A DNA stretch of 64,000 bases, taken from contig NC_020908.1 in assembly GCF_000155735.2 (NCBI RefSeq), positions 4,587,501 through 4,651,500 of the forward strand, in the 5' to 3' direction. This document shows, piece by piece, positions 47,327-57,583 of this stretch (within the stretch, counting starts at the first letter, position 1; each line of letters begins with the position of its first letter). The notes under the pieces are model-generated. The model saw only the letters and a program-made list of their open reading frames with translations. It did no database searches and was not told where the DNA came from. The position numbers were made by a program, and so were the translations under genes. Origin of the DNA: Octadecabacter arcticus 238 (lineage in GTDB: Bacteria > Pseudomonadota > Alphaproteobacteria > Rhodobacterales > Rhodobacteraceae).

Positions 47327-47971
47327 AGTTCGCGAAAGATCGCTATTTGATCTCGCCGAAGCACATGTATTTGAGCTCAAGGTAGTCATCAGCGCCGTAC
47401 TTGGAGCCTTCACGCCCTTGGCCAGACTGTTTGACTCCACCAAACGGAGCTACCTCGGTTGAGATAAGGCCTGTGTTGATACCAACCATGCCAGTTTCCA
47501 AACGTTCGGCGACGCGCCAGACGCGTCTAATGTCATTTGAGTAGAAATAACCTGCGAGACCAAACTCTGTATCATTCGCAAGTGCGACGGCTTCATCTTC
47601 TGTTTCAAACTCGAAGAGTGGGGCAATCGGACCAAACGTTTCCTCATGAGACACAAGCATCTCTTTGGTCATGCCGGTCACGACAGTCGGCTCAAAGAAG
47701 GTGCCACCCAACGCGTGGCGTTGGCCACCTGTAATCGGGGTTGCCCCTTTTGCTACCGCATCAGACAGATGAGTTTCTACTTTCTGCAAGGCCGCCTCAT
47801 TGATGAGAGGACCAACTGTCACGCCATCAACAAAGCCATCCCCGATATTGACAGCCGAGACCCGATCCGCAAGTTTTTTGGAGAATTCTTCGTAGACACC
47901 AGACTGCACGTAGAGTCTGTTGGCACAAACACATGTTTGACCAGCGTTGCGGAACTTCGCAATCAAAGCCC

Positions 47972-49372
47972 GAGTTATGGTGGAATTTGGGTGATGGCGT
48001 GATTTGAAAGGCGGCGTATTGTGGCAGGTGTCAAAGCCGGCCAGAACCTCACAAGGAGCAATACGCCTATGAAGAACGATACACAGATCCTGCCGTTCCA
48101 CCAATCGGAAACGATCGTAGATCCGTTGACAGAGCTTGCACGGGAGGGTGCCCGCCGGATGTTGGCGGAAGCGCTGAAAGCCGAAGCTGATGCATTTGTC
48201 GCCAGCTTTGCAGATGAACAGCTGGAGGATGGCCGCCAGCGGATTGTGCGGCATGGATTTGGCCCTGAACGGCAGATCCAGACCGGCATTGGTTCTCTGG
48301 ATGTCCAGCGGCCCAAGGTGCGCGACCGGCTGGCAACACCTGATCCGTCCAAAAAAATCCGCTTTACATCGAACATACTGCCGAAATGGGCGCGCCGCTC
48401 GGTAAGCTTAGATGCCTTGTTGCCGGTGCTTTATCTGAAAGGCATTTCAACGGGTGATTTTCAAGAAGCGCTGTCAGCCATTATGGGCACCGACGCGCCG
48501 AACCTTTCGCCAAGCGTCATTTCGCGACTGACGGCTGGATGGCAGGCACAATATGACACCTGGACCCGGCGTGATCTCTCTGCTCGTCACTATGTCTACA
48601 TCTGGGCCGATGGCGTCTATCTTCAGGCCCGGATGGAAGAAAATGCCGAATGCATGCTGGTGATCATCGGTGCAACACCGGAGGGCAAGAAAGAATTGAT
48701 CGGCTTTCAGGTCGGTCTGCGGGAGAGCGCACAGAGTTGGCATGAGTTACTGACCGACATAAAAAGTCGTGGGTTGTCCGTCGCACCGGAAATTGCGGTT
48801 GGTGACGGGGCCATGGGGTTTTGGAACGCGCTGGACAGGGCATTTCTAGGCACAAAACACCAACGGTGTTGGGTGCATAAGGTGAAGAATGTTCTGAATT
48901 GTTTTCCCAAGCAGATGGCACCGGCTGTGAAGTCAGATCTGGATAACATCCAGCACGCAGGGACGCGCAAAGAAGCAGAAGCGGCGCTGGCAGTGTTCTC
49001 TGAGAAATATGAGGTCAAATATCCAAAGGGCGTTGCATGTCTAATCAAGGATCAAGACGCGATGCTCGCATTCTTTGATTTTCCGGCGGAACATTGGGGC
49101 CATCTACGCACTTCAAACCCTATAGAAAGCGTGTTTGCCACCGTCCGACACAGAACGGTTCGTACCAAAGGCGCACTGTCGCAAAAAACTGCAAAGCTGA
49201 TGGTTTTTACCCTCATTCAGGCCGCATCAAAGAAATGGTTGAGGCTCAAGGGTAGAAACCAGTTGCCAAAAGTCATCGATGGCATCAAATTCAACGACGG
49301 TGTCGAAGTGACCGGTGACACCGAAAACCACGCCGCCTAATGATGCGCGTCACCCAAATTCAAGCATAGCTC
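47972..49372 (+). mobile_element. IS256-family element of a second type
   Basis: A 1401-bp element inside the aldehyde dehydrogenase gene. The ends are GAGTTATGGTGGAATTTGGG and GAGCTATGCTTGAATTTGGG (complement of the right end). Perfect 8-bp target duplication CAAAGCCC at 47964-47971 and 49373-49380. Its transposase is clearly different from the four-copy IS256 type in this window. Confidence 0.95.
48069..49340 (+). CDS. IS256-family transposase, second type
   Basis: 423 residues from the ATG at 48069, preceded by AAGGAG; an in-frame extension to 48021 is unlikely. The DDE residues lie in [28 protein letters not shown] and [20 protein letters not shown]. Roughly half its residues match the other IS256 type, for example [17 protein letters not shown]. 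It appears intact. Confidence 0.94.
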   Translation: MKNDTQILPFHQSETIVDPLTELAREGARRMLAEALKAEADAFVASFADEQLEDGRQRIVRHGFGPERQIQTGIGSLDVQRPKVRDRLATPDPSKKIRFTSNILPKWARRSVSLDALLPVLYLKGISTGDFQEALSAIMGTDAPNLSPSVISRLTAGWQAQYDTWTRRDLSARHYVYIWADGVYLQARMEENAECMLVIIGATPEGKKELIGFQVGLRESAQSWHELLTDIKSRGLSVAPEIAVGDGAMGFWNALDRAFLGTKHQRCWVHKVKNVLNCFPKQMAPAVKSDLDNIQHAGTRKEAEAALAVFSEKYEVKYPKGVACLIKDQDAMLAFFDFPAEHWGHLRTSNPIESVFATVRHRTVRTKGALSQKTAKLMVFTLIQAASKKWLRLKGRNQLPKVIDGIKFNDGVEVTGDTENHAA

Positions 49373-50050
49373 CAAAGCCCCCTCAACAGCTGCGTCAACA
49401 TTAGCATCATTGAAGACAATGAATGGCGCATTTCCACCCAGTTCCATTGAGACTTTTTTGACAGTTGACGCCGCTTGCTCCATCAGGATCTTACCCACTC
49501 GGGTTGATCCAGTGAATGTGATCTTAGCTACTTTGGTGTTTGCGCAGAGCTCCTTGCCGACTGCAGAAGAGTTACTGCTTGGGATGACGCTGAAAACGCC
49601 GCCAGGTATTCCTGCACGTTCGCCTAAAAGGGCCATCGCAAGAGCTGACAAAGGCGTCAACTCTGCCGGACGCGCTACAAATGTACAACCTACTGCCAAG
49701 GCAGGTGCCACCTTGCGTGCAATCATCGCATTGGGAAAATTCCATGGTGTGATGGATCCGACTACGCCAACTGGCTGCTTGATAACGACGATCCGCTTAT
49801 CAGGCTGGTGCCCCGGAATCACGTCTCCGTAGATGCGCTTGGCTTCTTCGGCAAACCATTCGATGTAGGATGCTCCATTGTCAACGGCAGAGTAAAAGTG
49901 AGCCAAAGGTCAGCGCAAAATGTTGCCACTTTGGGGTTGGGACAATCAGCGTATAGACGAGCGCCAGCATCCGGGCAGCTGCGCTTGTCATATAGCTGGC
50001 GTTTGCCCGGATGCTTTGGCCCGTCAGGGCCAATCTATGCTGATTGAGGT

Positions 50051-50815
50051 TCAGGTTTTGGGCGTTGCCTGACGCGCCTTACTCTGACCAAGGCGGTAGC
50101 TTTCGCCATTCATCTCTAGGATGTTGACGTGGTGGGTCAGGCGGTCGAGGAGTGCGCCTGTCAGGCGTTCTGACCCAAATGTTTCTGTCCATTCGTCGAA
50201 TGGCAGGTTGCTTGTGATTAGCGTGGATCTGCGCTCGTAGCGTTGGGAGATCAATTCAAACAGCAGCTCAGCGCCGGTTTTGCTCAGTGGCACAAAGCCC
50301 AACTCGTCGATGATCAGCAGCTTGTAACCCACCATCTGCTTTTGAAGCCGTAGCAGTCTGCGTTCGTCTCTGGCCTCCATCAGCTCATGGACGAGTGCGG
50401 CGGCGGTGACAAATCCAACGGACATGCCTTTCTGGCATGCTGATAGGCCAAGGCCCAAGGCGACATGGGTCTTGCCGGTGCCCGAGGGGCCAAGCGAGAT
50501 GACATTCTCACGCCGTTCGATCCATTCGCAACGCGCCAACTCCAGCACCTGCATCTTGTTCAGGGCGGGGATCGCCTTGAAATCGAAGCTGTCCAGACTT
50601 TTAACGGCTGGGAACTTTGCGGCTTTGATCCTGCGCTCGATCATCCTGCGTTCCCGGTCAATCATCTCCAGTTCGATTAGACGTGCAAGGAATTGCACAT
50701 GGTCCAGTCCCTCGGCTGCGGCTTGCTTGGCCAGTTTGCTGTATTCCCGCAGAACGGTCGGCAGCCGCAGCGATTTGAGGCGGTGGTCCAGAAGGATTTG
50801 GGGAGCTTCAGTCAT
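50051..50815 (-). CDS. istB: IS21 helper ATPase IstB
   Basis: 254 residues from the ATG at 50815, identical to the copy at 44612 as far as I can see except Arg for Gly in SQRYERRSTLI. Walker A GPSGTGKTH and Walker B IIDELGF are intact. Confidence 0.93.
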   Translation of the reverse strand: MTEAPQILLDHRLKSLRLPTVLREYSKLAKQAAAEGLDHVQFLARLIELEMIDRERRMIERRIKAAKFPAVKSLDSFDFKAIPALNKMQVLELARCEWIERRENVISLGPSGTGKTHVALGLGLSACQKGMSVGFVTAAALVHELMEARDERRLLRLQKQMVGYKLLIIDELGFVPLSKTGAELLFELISQRYERRSTLITSNLPFDEWTETFGSERLTGALLDRLTHHVNILEMNGESYRLGQSKARQATPKT

Positions 50816-52299
50816 GCTGATTGCCCCCGCATCAAGGACATGTAACTGGCTGCAGATGTTGTGCCGACATTGGCCTTGGGCAGATAGGGATAGACATCCA
50901 GATCCAGCTTGGGTGGCCGCTGCTCGACTTGGCAAAGCACAAGATGTTTGACGGCATCAAAGCCAATTGCGCCCATGCGCAGCGCGTTTTTGATGGCGAT
51001 GTGCAGGTCCCCCATCTCGAAGGTCTCCAGCAGCCGCAAGACCTGTACATACTCACGCCGCCCCGCCTTGATCATTCGGGCTTCCATCAAGCGGCGCAGG
51101 GTCGCAAATTCGTCCGGCAAGTCCCAGCCCGCCAAAGGGGCGGCTTGATCCAATGCGCCCGCCTTCTGCTCCAGCAGGGGCAAGTAGTGGATCGGGTCAA
51201 AGACCATGTCTTCGCGGTCCCAGCACCTTGGGTGGCGGGAAATGACGTCGCCACCACAGCCAATCACAACCTGATCGACATAGCCGCGTAGCCAGACGTC
51301 ACGATGGCTATAGGCAACCGGAACGGAATAATCGTTGGTTTTATAGCGCACCAATGCTTGCGAGTTCACTTGGCCGCTGGCCTGATCACAGGCATCGAAC
51401 GGAGATGCTGGCAGATCCATCATGGCCTCAAGATCGCGGGCCAAGCGTTGCCCGATGCTGTCGCTATGCCCGCGCAAGACATCGTTCTGGCGCTTGCGGC
51501 ATTGCTCTTCCAGCCAAAGATTGAATGCCTCCCACGTGGCAAAATGAGGGATGGGCACCATGAAGTTGCGCCGGGCATATCCGACCAGACCCTCAACGGC
51601 GCCTTTATCGTTGCCCTTGCCCGGGCGACCATAACGATCCTGGATGAAGTAATGCGACAGAAACCCGCTGAACAGTTTGGTCCGCTTGCGTGAACCGTCT
51701 GGCAGGATCTTCGCAACAAGGCACCGGTCGTTGTCGTAGAGAACCGACTGCGGCACCCGCCCGAAGAAGGCAAAGGCATGGACATGGCCATCAACCCAGG
51801 CCTCGGAGACCGCTGCAGGATAAGCACGCACAAAGCATGCGTCGCTGTAGGGCAGATCCAGTGCAAAGAAATGTGCCTTCTGCTCCACACCGCCGATCAC
51901 GACCATCGCTTCGCCAAAATCCGCCTGAGCGTGGCCAGGCGCATGTGCCAGTGGGACAAACATCTCTCGATGGTGGCGGCCATGTTCCCGGACATAGTTC
52001 TTGACCGTGGTTTGCCCGCCTCGAAATTGATGCTCGTCCCGCAGACGTTCAAAAATGCGCTTGGCCGTGTGACGTTGCTTACGGTTCCGGCTGAGATCGT
52101 CTTGCAGCCATTGATCAATGAAGCCGGTAAAGCCATCAAGCTTGGGCCGCTTGATCTTCGCAGTTCGTTGATATCCGGGCGGAACCGAAAAGCTCATCAT
52201 CTTCTTCACGCTCGCGCGCGATATCCCAAAATGAACGGCTGCTGCTCGTTCGCTCATGCCACCTCGACGTGCGAGGCGGACCTTTCTGTAAAGTTCCAC
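50812..52299 (-). CDS. istA: IS21 transposase IstA
   Basis: 495 residues with the full DDE set as in the copy at 43128, differing at Ser for Gly in AYSHRDVW and Ser for Ala in VISRHPRC. The stop overlaps istB by 4 bp. It appears intact. Confidence 0.93.
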   Translation of the reverse strand: MELYRKVRLARRGGMSERAAAVHFGISRASVKKMMSFSVPPGYQRTAKIKRPKLDGFTGFIDQWLQDDLSRNRKQRHTAKRIFERLRDEHQFRGGQTTVKNYVREHGRHHREMFVPLAHAPGHAQADFGEAMVVIGGVEQKAHFFALDLPYSDACFVRAYPAAVSEAWVDGHVHAFAFFGRVPQSVLYDNDRCLVAKILPDGSRKRTKLFSGFLSHYFIQDRYGRPGKGNDKGAVEGLVGYARRNFMVPIPHFATWEAFNLWLEEQCRKRQNDVLRGHSDSIGQRLARDLEAMMDLPASPFDACDQASGQVNSQALVRYKTNDYSVPVAYSHRDVWLRGYVDQVVIGCGGDVISRHPRCWDREDMVFDPIHYLPLLEQKAGALDQAAPLAGWDLPDEFATLRRLMEARMIKAGRREYVQVLRLLETFEMGDLHIAIKNALRMGAIGFDAVKHLVLCQVEQRPPKLDLDVYPYLPKANVGTTSAASYMSLMRGQSA

Positions 52300-52417
52300 G
52301 CTGAAAATACCCCCGCCCTCCCTGAAAACAGAAAAGACTAAAGTGGCAAAGTTTTACTTTGCCTGCAGCAAGATAATCCTGCCACTTCCGTGGCTCACTT
52401 TTGCACTGCCGTTCTCA

Positions 52418-52816
52418 GCGTTGCTGTCTGACGTAGGGTGTCGCCTCGGTGGCCAACTTAACCACCACTTTTCTTACCGGACTTACCACGCAGGCTACGC
52501 GGTACCGGCTTCTTCAACCCATCACTCGAAGGCGGCTTGCTGCTATTACTGCTGTTCTTAACCAACTGACGCCGCAGATCCGCATTCTCTTGCGCCATGC
52601 TCGCCAACGCGGCTTCCAACTCGGCGATCCTGCGCAGAGCCGTGGCGAGGAGTTGTTCAAGAGCAGTAACTTGGTCCATTCCACCAATGATTCAGAGAAA
52701 TCGTCACAGCGCCGCGAAATTCAGACCACAACAGAAAATTCATGCGCCTAATGGCCAAGGAGACTCACATCAAAACTGACAAAAACCCGTTATCGGCTGG
52801 GGTGCTTGGGAGTTAC
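52418..52816 (-). mobile_element. IS66-family right-end fragment
   Basis: Nearly identical to the right part of the IS66 element at 31359-34052 without the nested IS30, ending in the terminal repeat (complement GTAACTCCCAAGCACCCC) at 52816. Its left part is replaced by IS21 copy 2. Confidence 0.88.
52458..52679 (-). pseudogene. IS66 transposase N-terminal fragment
   Basis: 73 codons from the ATG at 52679 (MDQVTALEQLLATALRRIAE to GKSGKKSGG), then the same TAA as the copy at 32605. The next codons (VGHRGDTLRQTAT) follow until IS21 cuts the gene. Here the second stop of the other copy is an intact CAG. Confidence 0.85.
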
Positions 52817-52952
52817 GAAAAATTAAGGCTTGCCCAAGGTATAACAACGAAGCATCGCACGCAGCCAAAATGCCTCGCAATAATAAAAATATTTAAATTT
52901 CAATAGGTTATAATTGTTTCAAATATGGTGACAGCTTCACGCAATCTGGAAA

Positions 52953-52990
52953 CAATAAAACAATCGCCGCCGCAACTGTGGCGGCGATTG
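52953..52990 (-). terminator. Rho-independent terminator of gltB
   Basis: On the minus strand CAATCGCCGCC, loop, GGCGGCGATTG forms a perfect 11-bp GC-rich stem with an 8-base loop, followed by TTTTATTGTTT. It lies 16 bp beyond the gltB stop codon. Confidence 0.88.
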
Positions 52991-53005
52991 CCTTATTTAT
53001 CTAGC

Positions 53006-56000
53006 TCATTCAGCCGGAATTGCTGCCTGTTCGTGGGTCAATGGCGCCGCCAGATGCACCAACATCTCCTTGGGGCAAACCTGCACAAAATGTCCGCGCT
53101 CAAGCTCCCAATGCTGCAAGATATCGGCGGCCTTACGACTCCCCGTTTCTGCAAGGTGACGCACTATCAAACCTTTAAGCTGATGTTCCCAATGGTCCAC
53201 AGTCACACCACACGTCACCAGCGTTTCCATATTGATCAGCGGCGCGGTCTGGCGTTCTGGATCGTACAAATACGCCATCCCACCTGTCATACCCGCACCA
53301 AAGTTCGCACCAATCGAGCCTAGTATCACTGCGACACCACCCGTGGTGTATTCACACCCGTTTGAACCGCAGCCCTCAATCACAGCTTTCGCGCCAGAAT
53401 TTCGAACGGCGAACCGCTCTCCAGCCCGACCGGCGGCGAACAGATAACCTTCTGTCGCGCCATACAGGACCGTGTTGCCGATGATTGTATTTTCACTCGC
53501 GATCAGCGGTGAATTCATCGGTGGCCGCACAACAATCGTACCGCCACTTAGGCCCTTACCAACGTAATCGTTGGCATCACCGGACACCTCCAACTTCAAT
53601 CCGGGCGCTGCGAATGCCCCCAATGACTGCCCAGCCGACCCCTTTAACTTCACCGTCAGATGGTTTGGCTGGAGGTTGTTGCGCATACCGAAATTCTTGA
53701 CAATGTGGCTCGATATCCGCGTCCCAATAGATCGCAACGTGTTCTGCACTGCATATTCTAGCTGCATCTTCTCACCGTCCTCAAGGAAGCGTGCTGCGTC
53801 CTTGACGATCTGCGCGTCCAGCGTATCAGGCACCGGATTGCGCGGCTTGTTGCGGTCATAAACAATCTCTTTCGCACCATCGACGGTAATCAACAGCGGG
53901 TTGAGATCAAGATCATCCAGATGCGCTGATCCGCGCGACACTTGCGCCAGCAAATCCGCACGTCCGATAATCTCATCCATCGATCGCGCGCCAATCTCAG
54001 CAAGAATTTCGCGCACTTCGGTGGCGTAGAATGTGATCAGGTTCACGACCTTGTCCGCATTGCCCGTAAACTTATCGCGCAACGCGTCGTCCTGCGTACA
54101 CACACCGACGGGGCAGGTATTTGACTGGCACTGACGCACCATAATACAGCCCATGGCGATCAATGCAGCGGTGCCGATGCCATATTCTTCCGCACCCAAC
54201 ATCGCAGCCATGACAATGTCGCGCCCTGTGCGCAAACCACCGTCTGTGCGCAGCGTCACGCGTTCACGCAGGTTGTTCATCGCGAGAACCTGATGCGCCT
54301 CCGTCAGGCCCATTTCCCATGGCAAACCAGCGTATTTAATCGACGACGCAGGCGACGCACCGGTCCCACCATTATGGCCGGAAATCAGGATCACATCGGC
54401 CTTGGCTTTAGCCACGCCAGCCGCAATCGTGCCGACGCCGCTGGATGCCACCAGTTTGACCGTCACCTTTGCACGCGGGTTGATCTGCTTAAGATCGTAG
54501 ATCAGCTGCGCCAAATCTTCGATGGAATAGATGTCGTGGTGCGGCGGCGGTGAAATTAGCGTCACACCGGGCGTCGAATGGCGCAAACGCGCAATCAGCT
54601 CCGTCACTTTCATGCCGGGCAACTGACCGCCTTCACCAGGCTTTGCCCCCTGCGCGACCTTAATCTCAAGCTCCTCGCATTGGTTCAGGTATTCCGCCGT
54701 GACACCAAACCGACCCGACGCGACCTGCTTGATCTTTGCGCTTGGGTTATCGCCATTGGCTTCAGGCACAAAGTGCGCCGGATCTTCGCCGCCCTCGCCA
54801 GAATCCGATTTCGCGCCGATCCGGTTCATCGCCACGCTCAGCGTTTTATGCGCCTCTGGCGACAACGCACCCAGCGACATACCAGGTGTCACGAACCGCT
54901 TGCGGATCGATGTGATGCTTTCAACTTCCTCAATCGGAACTTTCTTACCCATCGGCTTTACGGCCAACAAATCACGCAAATGGATCGGCGGGTTGGATTG
55001 CATCGCCGTCGAATATTGCTTCCAGAGCTCATAGGACGCGCGATTGCAGGCCTGCTGCAACAGATGCATCGTTCCCGCTTCCCACGCATGCTTTTCACCG
55101 GAACGCCGCGCCTTGTAGAAGCCACCAATCGGCAACACATCGACGCCACCAAGCCAACCGGATTTATGCACCTGCTCCGCTTTGCGTTGAATGCCCGTCA
55201 CACCGATTCCCGAAATCCGGCTCTGCATGCCGGGGAAATATTCGGCAGCCATTGCGCGCGACAACCCGACAGCCTCAAAGTTCAAACCACCCCGATACGA
55301 AGAAATCACTGAAATCCCCATCTTCGCCATGATCTTCAACAGACCCTGATCAATCGCCGTCCGATAGCGCATGACGGCCTCGGTCAGGGTGCAATCCAGC
55401 AAACCGCGTTCGATCCGGTCATCCAGCGAATCTTCGGCCAGATAGGCGTTCACAACCGTCGCGCCACAGCCAATCAGAACGGCAAAATAATGCGGATCGA
55501 TACATTCCGCAGACCGCACATTGAGCGATGTAAACGTCCGCAATCCTTTCCGAGTCAGCCAAGAATGAACCGCCGAGGTCGCCAAAATCATCGGCATAGG
55601 CACGCGGCCCTCACCTTGATGTTGATCTGTTAGGGTCAAATGCCCCGCACCCGATCGCACAGCGTCCTCAGCCTCGGCGCGGATACGCTCTAGGCCTTTG
55701 CTCAGATCGCCCGCTTCGGAACCAGCAGGAAAAGTACAATCAATCTCGACGCAGGTCGCATTGAACAAGGTTTGCAGCACATCCCACTGGGCGTTGCCGA
55801 CAAACGGTGAATCCAGAACCAAAATCTCCGTCTGGCTGCTGTCCTCATCCAGCACGTTCTTTAGGTTCCCAAAACGCGTCTTCAGGCTCATCACGCGGAA
55901 TTCGCGCAAGGAGTCGATTGGCGGGTTGGTGACTTGGCTAAAGTTTTGGCGAAAGAAGTGGCTCAGCGGGCGGTACTTTTCGCTCAAGACCGCAGACGGC

Positions 56001-57544
56001 GTGTCATCGCCCATCGATGCCAGCGCTTCTTTGCCGTCCTCGGCCATCGGTGCCAGAATATTTTCCAGCTCCTCAATCGTGTAGCCAGCCGCAATCTGGC
56101 GCTTGCGCAACTCACCACCGGAATAGATCGGCGCCTCTGTGACCGCAGCAAGATCATTGTCCAGTTCATTGATTTTACCAACCCATTCCCCGAACGGGAG
56201 CGCGGCCGACATTTTGTTCTTTAATTCCTCGTCGTGATAAAGTTCGCCTTTACCCATATGAACACCGATCATTTGACCTGGGCCAAGCGCGCCTTTCTCG
56301 ACGACATTTGCCTCATCAATCGGCACCATTCCGGCCTCGGACCCGGCAATCAGCAAGCGATCCCCCGTCACGACATAGCGCATCGGTCGAAGTCCGTTGC
56401 GATCCAGACCGGCGCAAACCCAACGACCATCGGTCATCGCAAGCGCCGCAGGGCCGTCCCATGGTTCCATCACTGAATTACAATACGAATACATATCACG
56501 CCAAGCTTGCGGCAATTCAGTCGCCTGTTTGGACCAGCTTTCTGGCACCAGCATCGTCTTTGCCATCGGCGCAGACCGCCCAGCGCGCACCAGAACTTCA
56601 AACACCGCATCAAGTGCGGCGGAATCCGACGACCCGCTTGCGACAATCGGCTTAATATCTTCGGCCATGTCACCAAACGTGCCCGACGCCATGCGGATCT
56701 CGTGGGACTTCATCCAGTTGAGATTGCCCTTCAGCGTGTTGATCTCACCGTTGTGGGCCAACATGCGGAACGGCTGCGCAAGCCACCACTGCGGGAACGT
56801 ATTGGTTGAATACCGCTGGTGATAAATCGCGAATGCAGACTCGAACCGCTCATCCATCAGGTCGGGGTAGAACTCGGCTACGTCCTGCGCCAGCATCATG
56901 CCCTTATAGATGATGCTGCGGCACGAAAGCGACGCCAGATACAATTGACCAACACCCGCAGCGGCAGCGGCTTTTTCGATCCGACGGCGGATCACATACA
57001 GCTCTCGCTCGAACGTTTCTTCGTCCACGCCCTTGGAATTGGAAATCAGGATCTGTTCGATCTCTGGGCGGGTTGCGTTCGCCTTGTCGCCAAGCACGGA
57101 TATGTTGACCGGCACGTGACGCCAGCCGTAGATATAATACCCCATGCGCAGAACTTCGGATTCCACGATCGTGCGACAGGTTTCCTGCGCCCCGAAATTC
57201 GTACGCGGCAAGAATATCTGCCCCACTGCGAGCAATTCGTTCTTGCGCGGAATATGCCCTGTGCGTTCCACTTGATCATAGAAAAACGCCACCGGAATTT
57301 GCACGTGAATACCCGCGCCGTCACCGGTTTTGCCATCCGCATCAACAGCACCGCGATGCCAGATCGCCTTAAGCGCGGCGATGCCATTTTCGACCACCGC
57401 GCGCGACGATTGACCATCAATCGACACAACCAGACCAACACCGCAACTGGCCTTCTCATCGTCATGCGAATACAGACCATTCTCGGCCATAAAATCGCGC
57501 TTCGCCTGCTCGGCGGCTACCCATGCGTCATCATACTTGGTCAT
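53006..57544 (-). CDS. gltB: Glutamate synthase [NADPH] large chain
   Basis: 1512 residues, normal for GltB. It makes glutamate from glutamine and 2-oxoglutarate in ammonium assimilation. An N-terminal class-II glutamine amidotransferase domain starts at the nucleophile Cys34 (KASCGVGLVVSIDG) after a short propeptide. The central and FMN-binding synthase domains follow (GGEDPAHFVPEANGDNPSAK, ISGHNGGTGASPASSIKYAG). The 3Fe-4S cysteines lie in MVRQCQSNTCPVGVC. The C-terminal glutamate-synthase beta-helix domain is rich in Gly repeats. The ATG at 57544 is preceded by AGGAGAG. It forms a locus with gltD upstream on the same strand. Confidence 0.97.
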   Translation of the reverse strand: MTKYDDAWVAAEQAKRDFMAENGLYSHDDEKASCGVGLVVSIDGQSSRAVVENGIAALKAIWHRGAVDADGKTGDGAGIHVQIPVAFFYDQVERTGHIPRKNELLAVGQIFLPRTNFGAQETCRTIVESEVLRMGYYIYGWRHVPVNISVLGDKANATRPEIEQILISNSKGVDEETFERELYVIRRRIEKAAAAAGVGQLYLASLSCRSIIYKGMMLAQDVAEFYPDLMDERFESAFAIYHQRYSTNTFPQWWLAQPFRMLAHNGEINTLKGNLNWMKSHEIRMASGTFGDMAEDIKPIVASGSSDSAALDAVFEVLVRAGRSAPMAKTMLVPESWSKQATELPQAWRDMYSYCNSVMEPWDGPAALAMTDGRWVCAGLDRNGLRPMRYVVTGDRLLIAGSEAGMVPIDEANVVEKGALGPGQMIGVHMGKGELYHDEELKNKMSAALPFGEWVGKINELDNDLAAVTEAPIYSGGELRKRQIAAGYTIEELENILAPMAEDGKEALASMGDDTPSAVLSEKYRPLSHFFRQNFSQVTNPPIDSLREFRVMSLKTRFGNLKNVLDEDSSQTEILVLDSPFVGNAQWDVLQTLFNATCVEIDCTFPAGSEAGDLSKGLERIRAEAEDAVRSGAGHLTLTDQHQGEGRVPMPMILATSAVHSWLTRKGLRTFTSLNVRSAECIDPHYFAVLIGCGATVVNAYLAEDSLDDRIERGLLDCTLTEAVMRYRTAIDQGLLKIMAKMGISVISSYRGGLNFEAVGLSRAMAAEYFPGMQSRISGIGVTGIQRKAEQVHKSGWLGGVDVLPIGGFYKARRSGEKHAWEAGTMHLLQQACNRASYELWKQYSTAMQSNPPIHLRDLLAVKPMGKKVPIEEVESITSIRKRFVTPGMSLGALSPEAHKTLSVAMNRIGAKSDSGEGGEDPAHFVPEANGDNPSAKIKQVASGRFGVTAEYLNQCEELEIKVAQGAKPGEGGQLPGMKVTELIARLRHSTPGVTLISPPPHHDIYSIEDLAQLIYDLKQINPRAKVTVKLVASSGVGTIAAGVAKAKADVILISGHNGGTGASPASSIKYAGLPWEMGLTEAHQVLAMNNLRERVTLRTDGGLRTGRDIVMAAMLGAEEYGIGTAALIAMGCIMVRQCQSNTCPVGVCTQDDALRDKFTGNADKVVNLITFYATEVREILAEIGARSMDEIIGRADLLAQVSRGSAHLDDLDLNPLLITVDGAKEIVYDRNKPRNPVPDTLDAQIVKDAARFLEDGEKMQLEYAVQNTLRSIGTRISSHIVKNFGMRNNLQPNHLTVKLKGSAGQSLGAFAAPGLKLEVSGDANDYVGKGLSGGTIVVRPPMNSPLIASENTIIGNTVLYGATEGYLFAAGRAGERFAVRNSGAKAVIEGCGSNGCEYTTGGVAVILGSIGANFGAGMTGGMAYLYDPERQTAPLINMETLVTCGVTVDHWEHQLKGLIVRHLAETGSRKAADILQHWELERGHFVQVCPKEMLVHLAAPLTHEQAAIPAE

Positions 57545-57583
57545 GTCATCTCTCCTTGTCCCAGCCCATTCGGGGGGACCATC

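Larger units (their letters stand above)
47343..49878 (-). pseudogene. Aldehyde dehydrogenase (GabD-like), truncated and split by IS256
   Basis: An NAD(P)-dependent aldehyde dehydrogenase close to succinate-semialdehyde dehydrogenases. The upstream part reads [50 protein letters not shown] and [12 protein letters not shown]. After removal of an IS256-family element and one CAAAGCCC it joins in frame to ALIAKFRNAGQTCVCANRLY (catalytic Cys) and ends PFGGVKQSGQGREG...YMCFGEIK. The first ~130 residues are missing: IS21 copy 2 replaces them at 49878, and the apparent start MAHFYSAVD is IS21 sequence. Two separate events destroyed the gene. Confidence 0.88.
49879..52417 (-). mobile_element. IS21-family element, copy 2 (complete, inverted)
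   Basis: 2539 bp, the same length as copy 1 and in opposite orientation. It is inserted in an aldehyde dehydrogenase on its left and an IS66 remnant on its right, with no target duplication joining the two flanks. Confidence 0.93.

Noticed and set aside
49337..49906. Aldehyde dehydrogenase start [10 protein letters not shown] as a real N-terminus
   Set aside because: Those codons are the IS21 terminal repeat, also present at the other IS21 copy; the true N-terminus is missing.
43010..52417. Composite transposon formed by the two IS21 copies
   Set aside because: Neither outer ends nor flanks show a shared target duplication, and both inner flanks are pre-existing broken genes; rearrangement explains it better.
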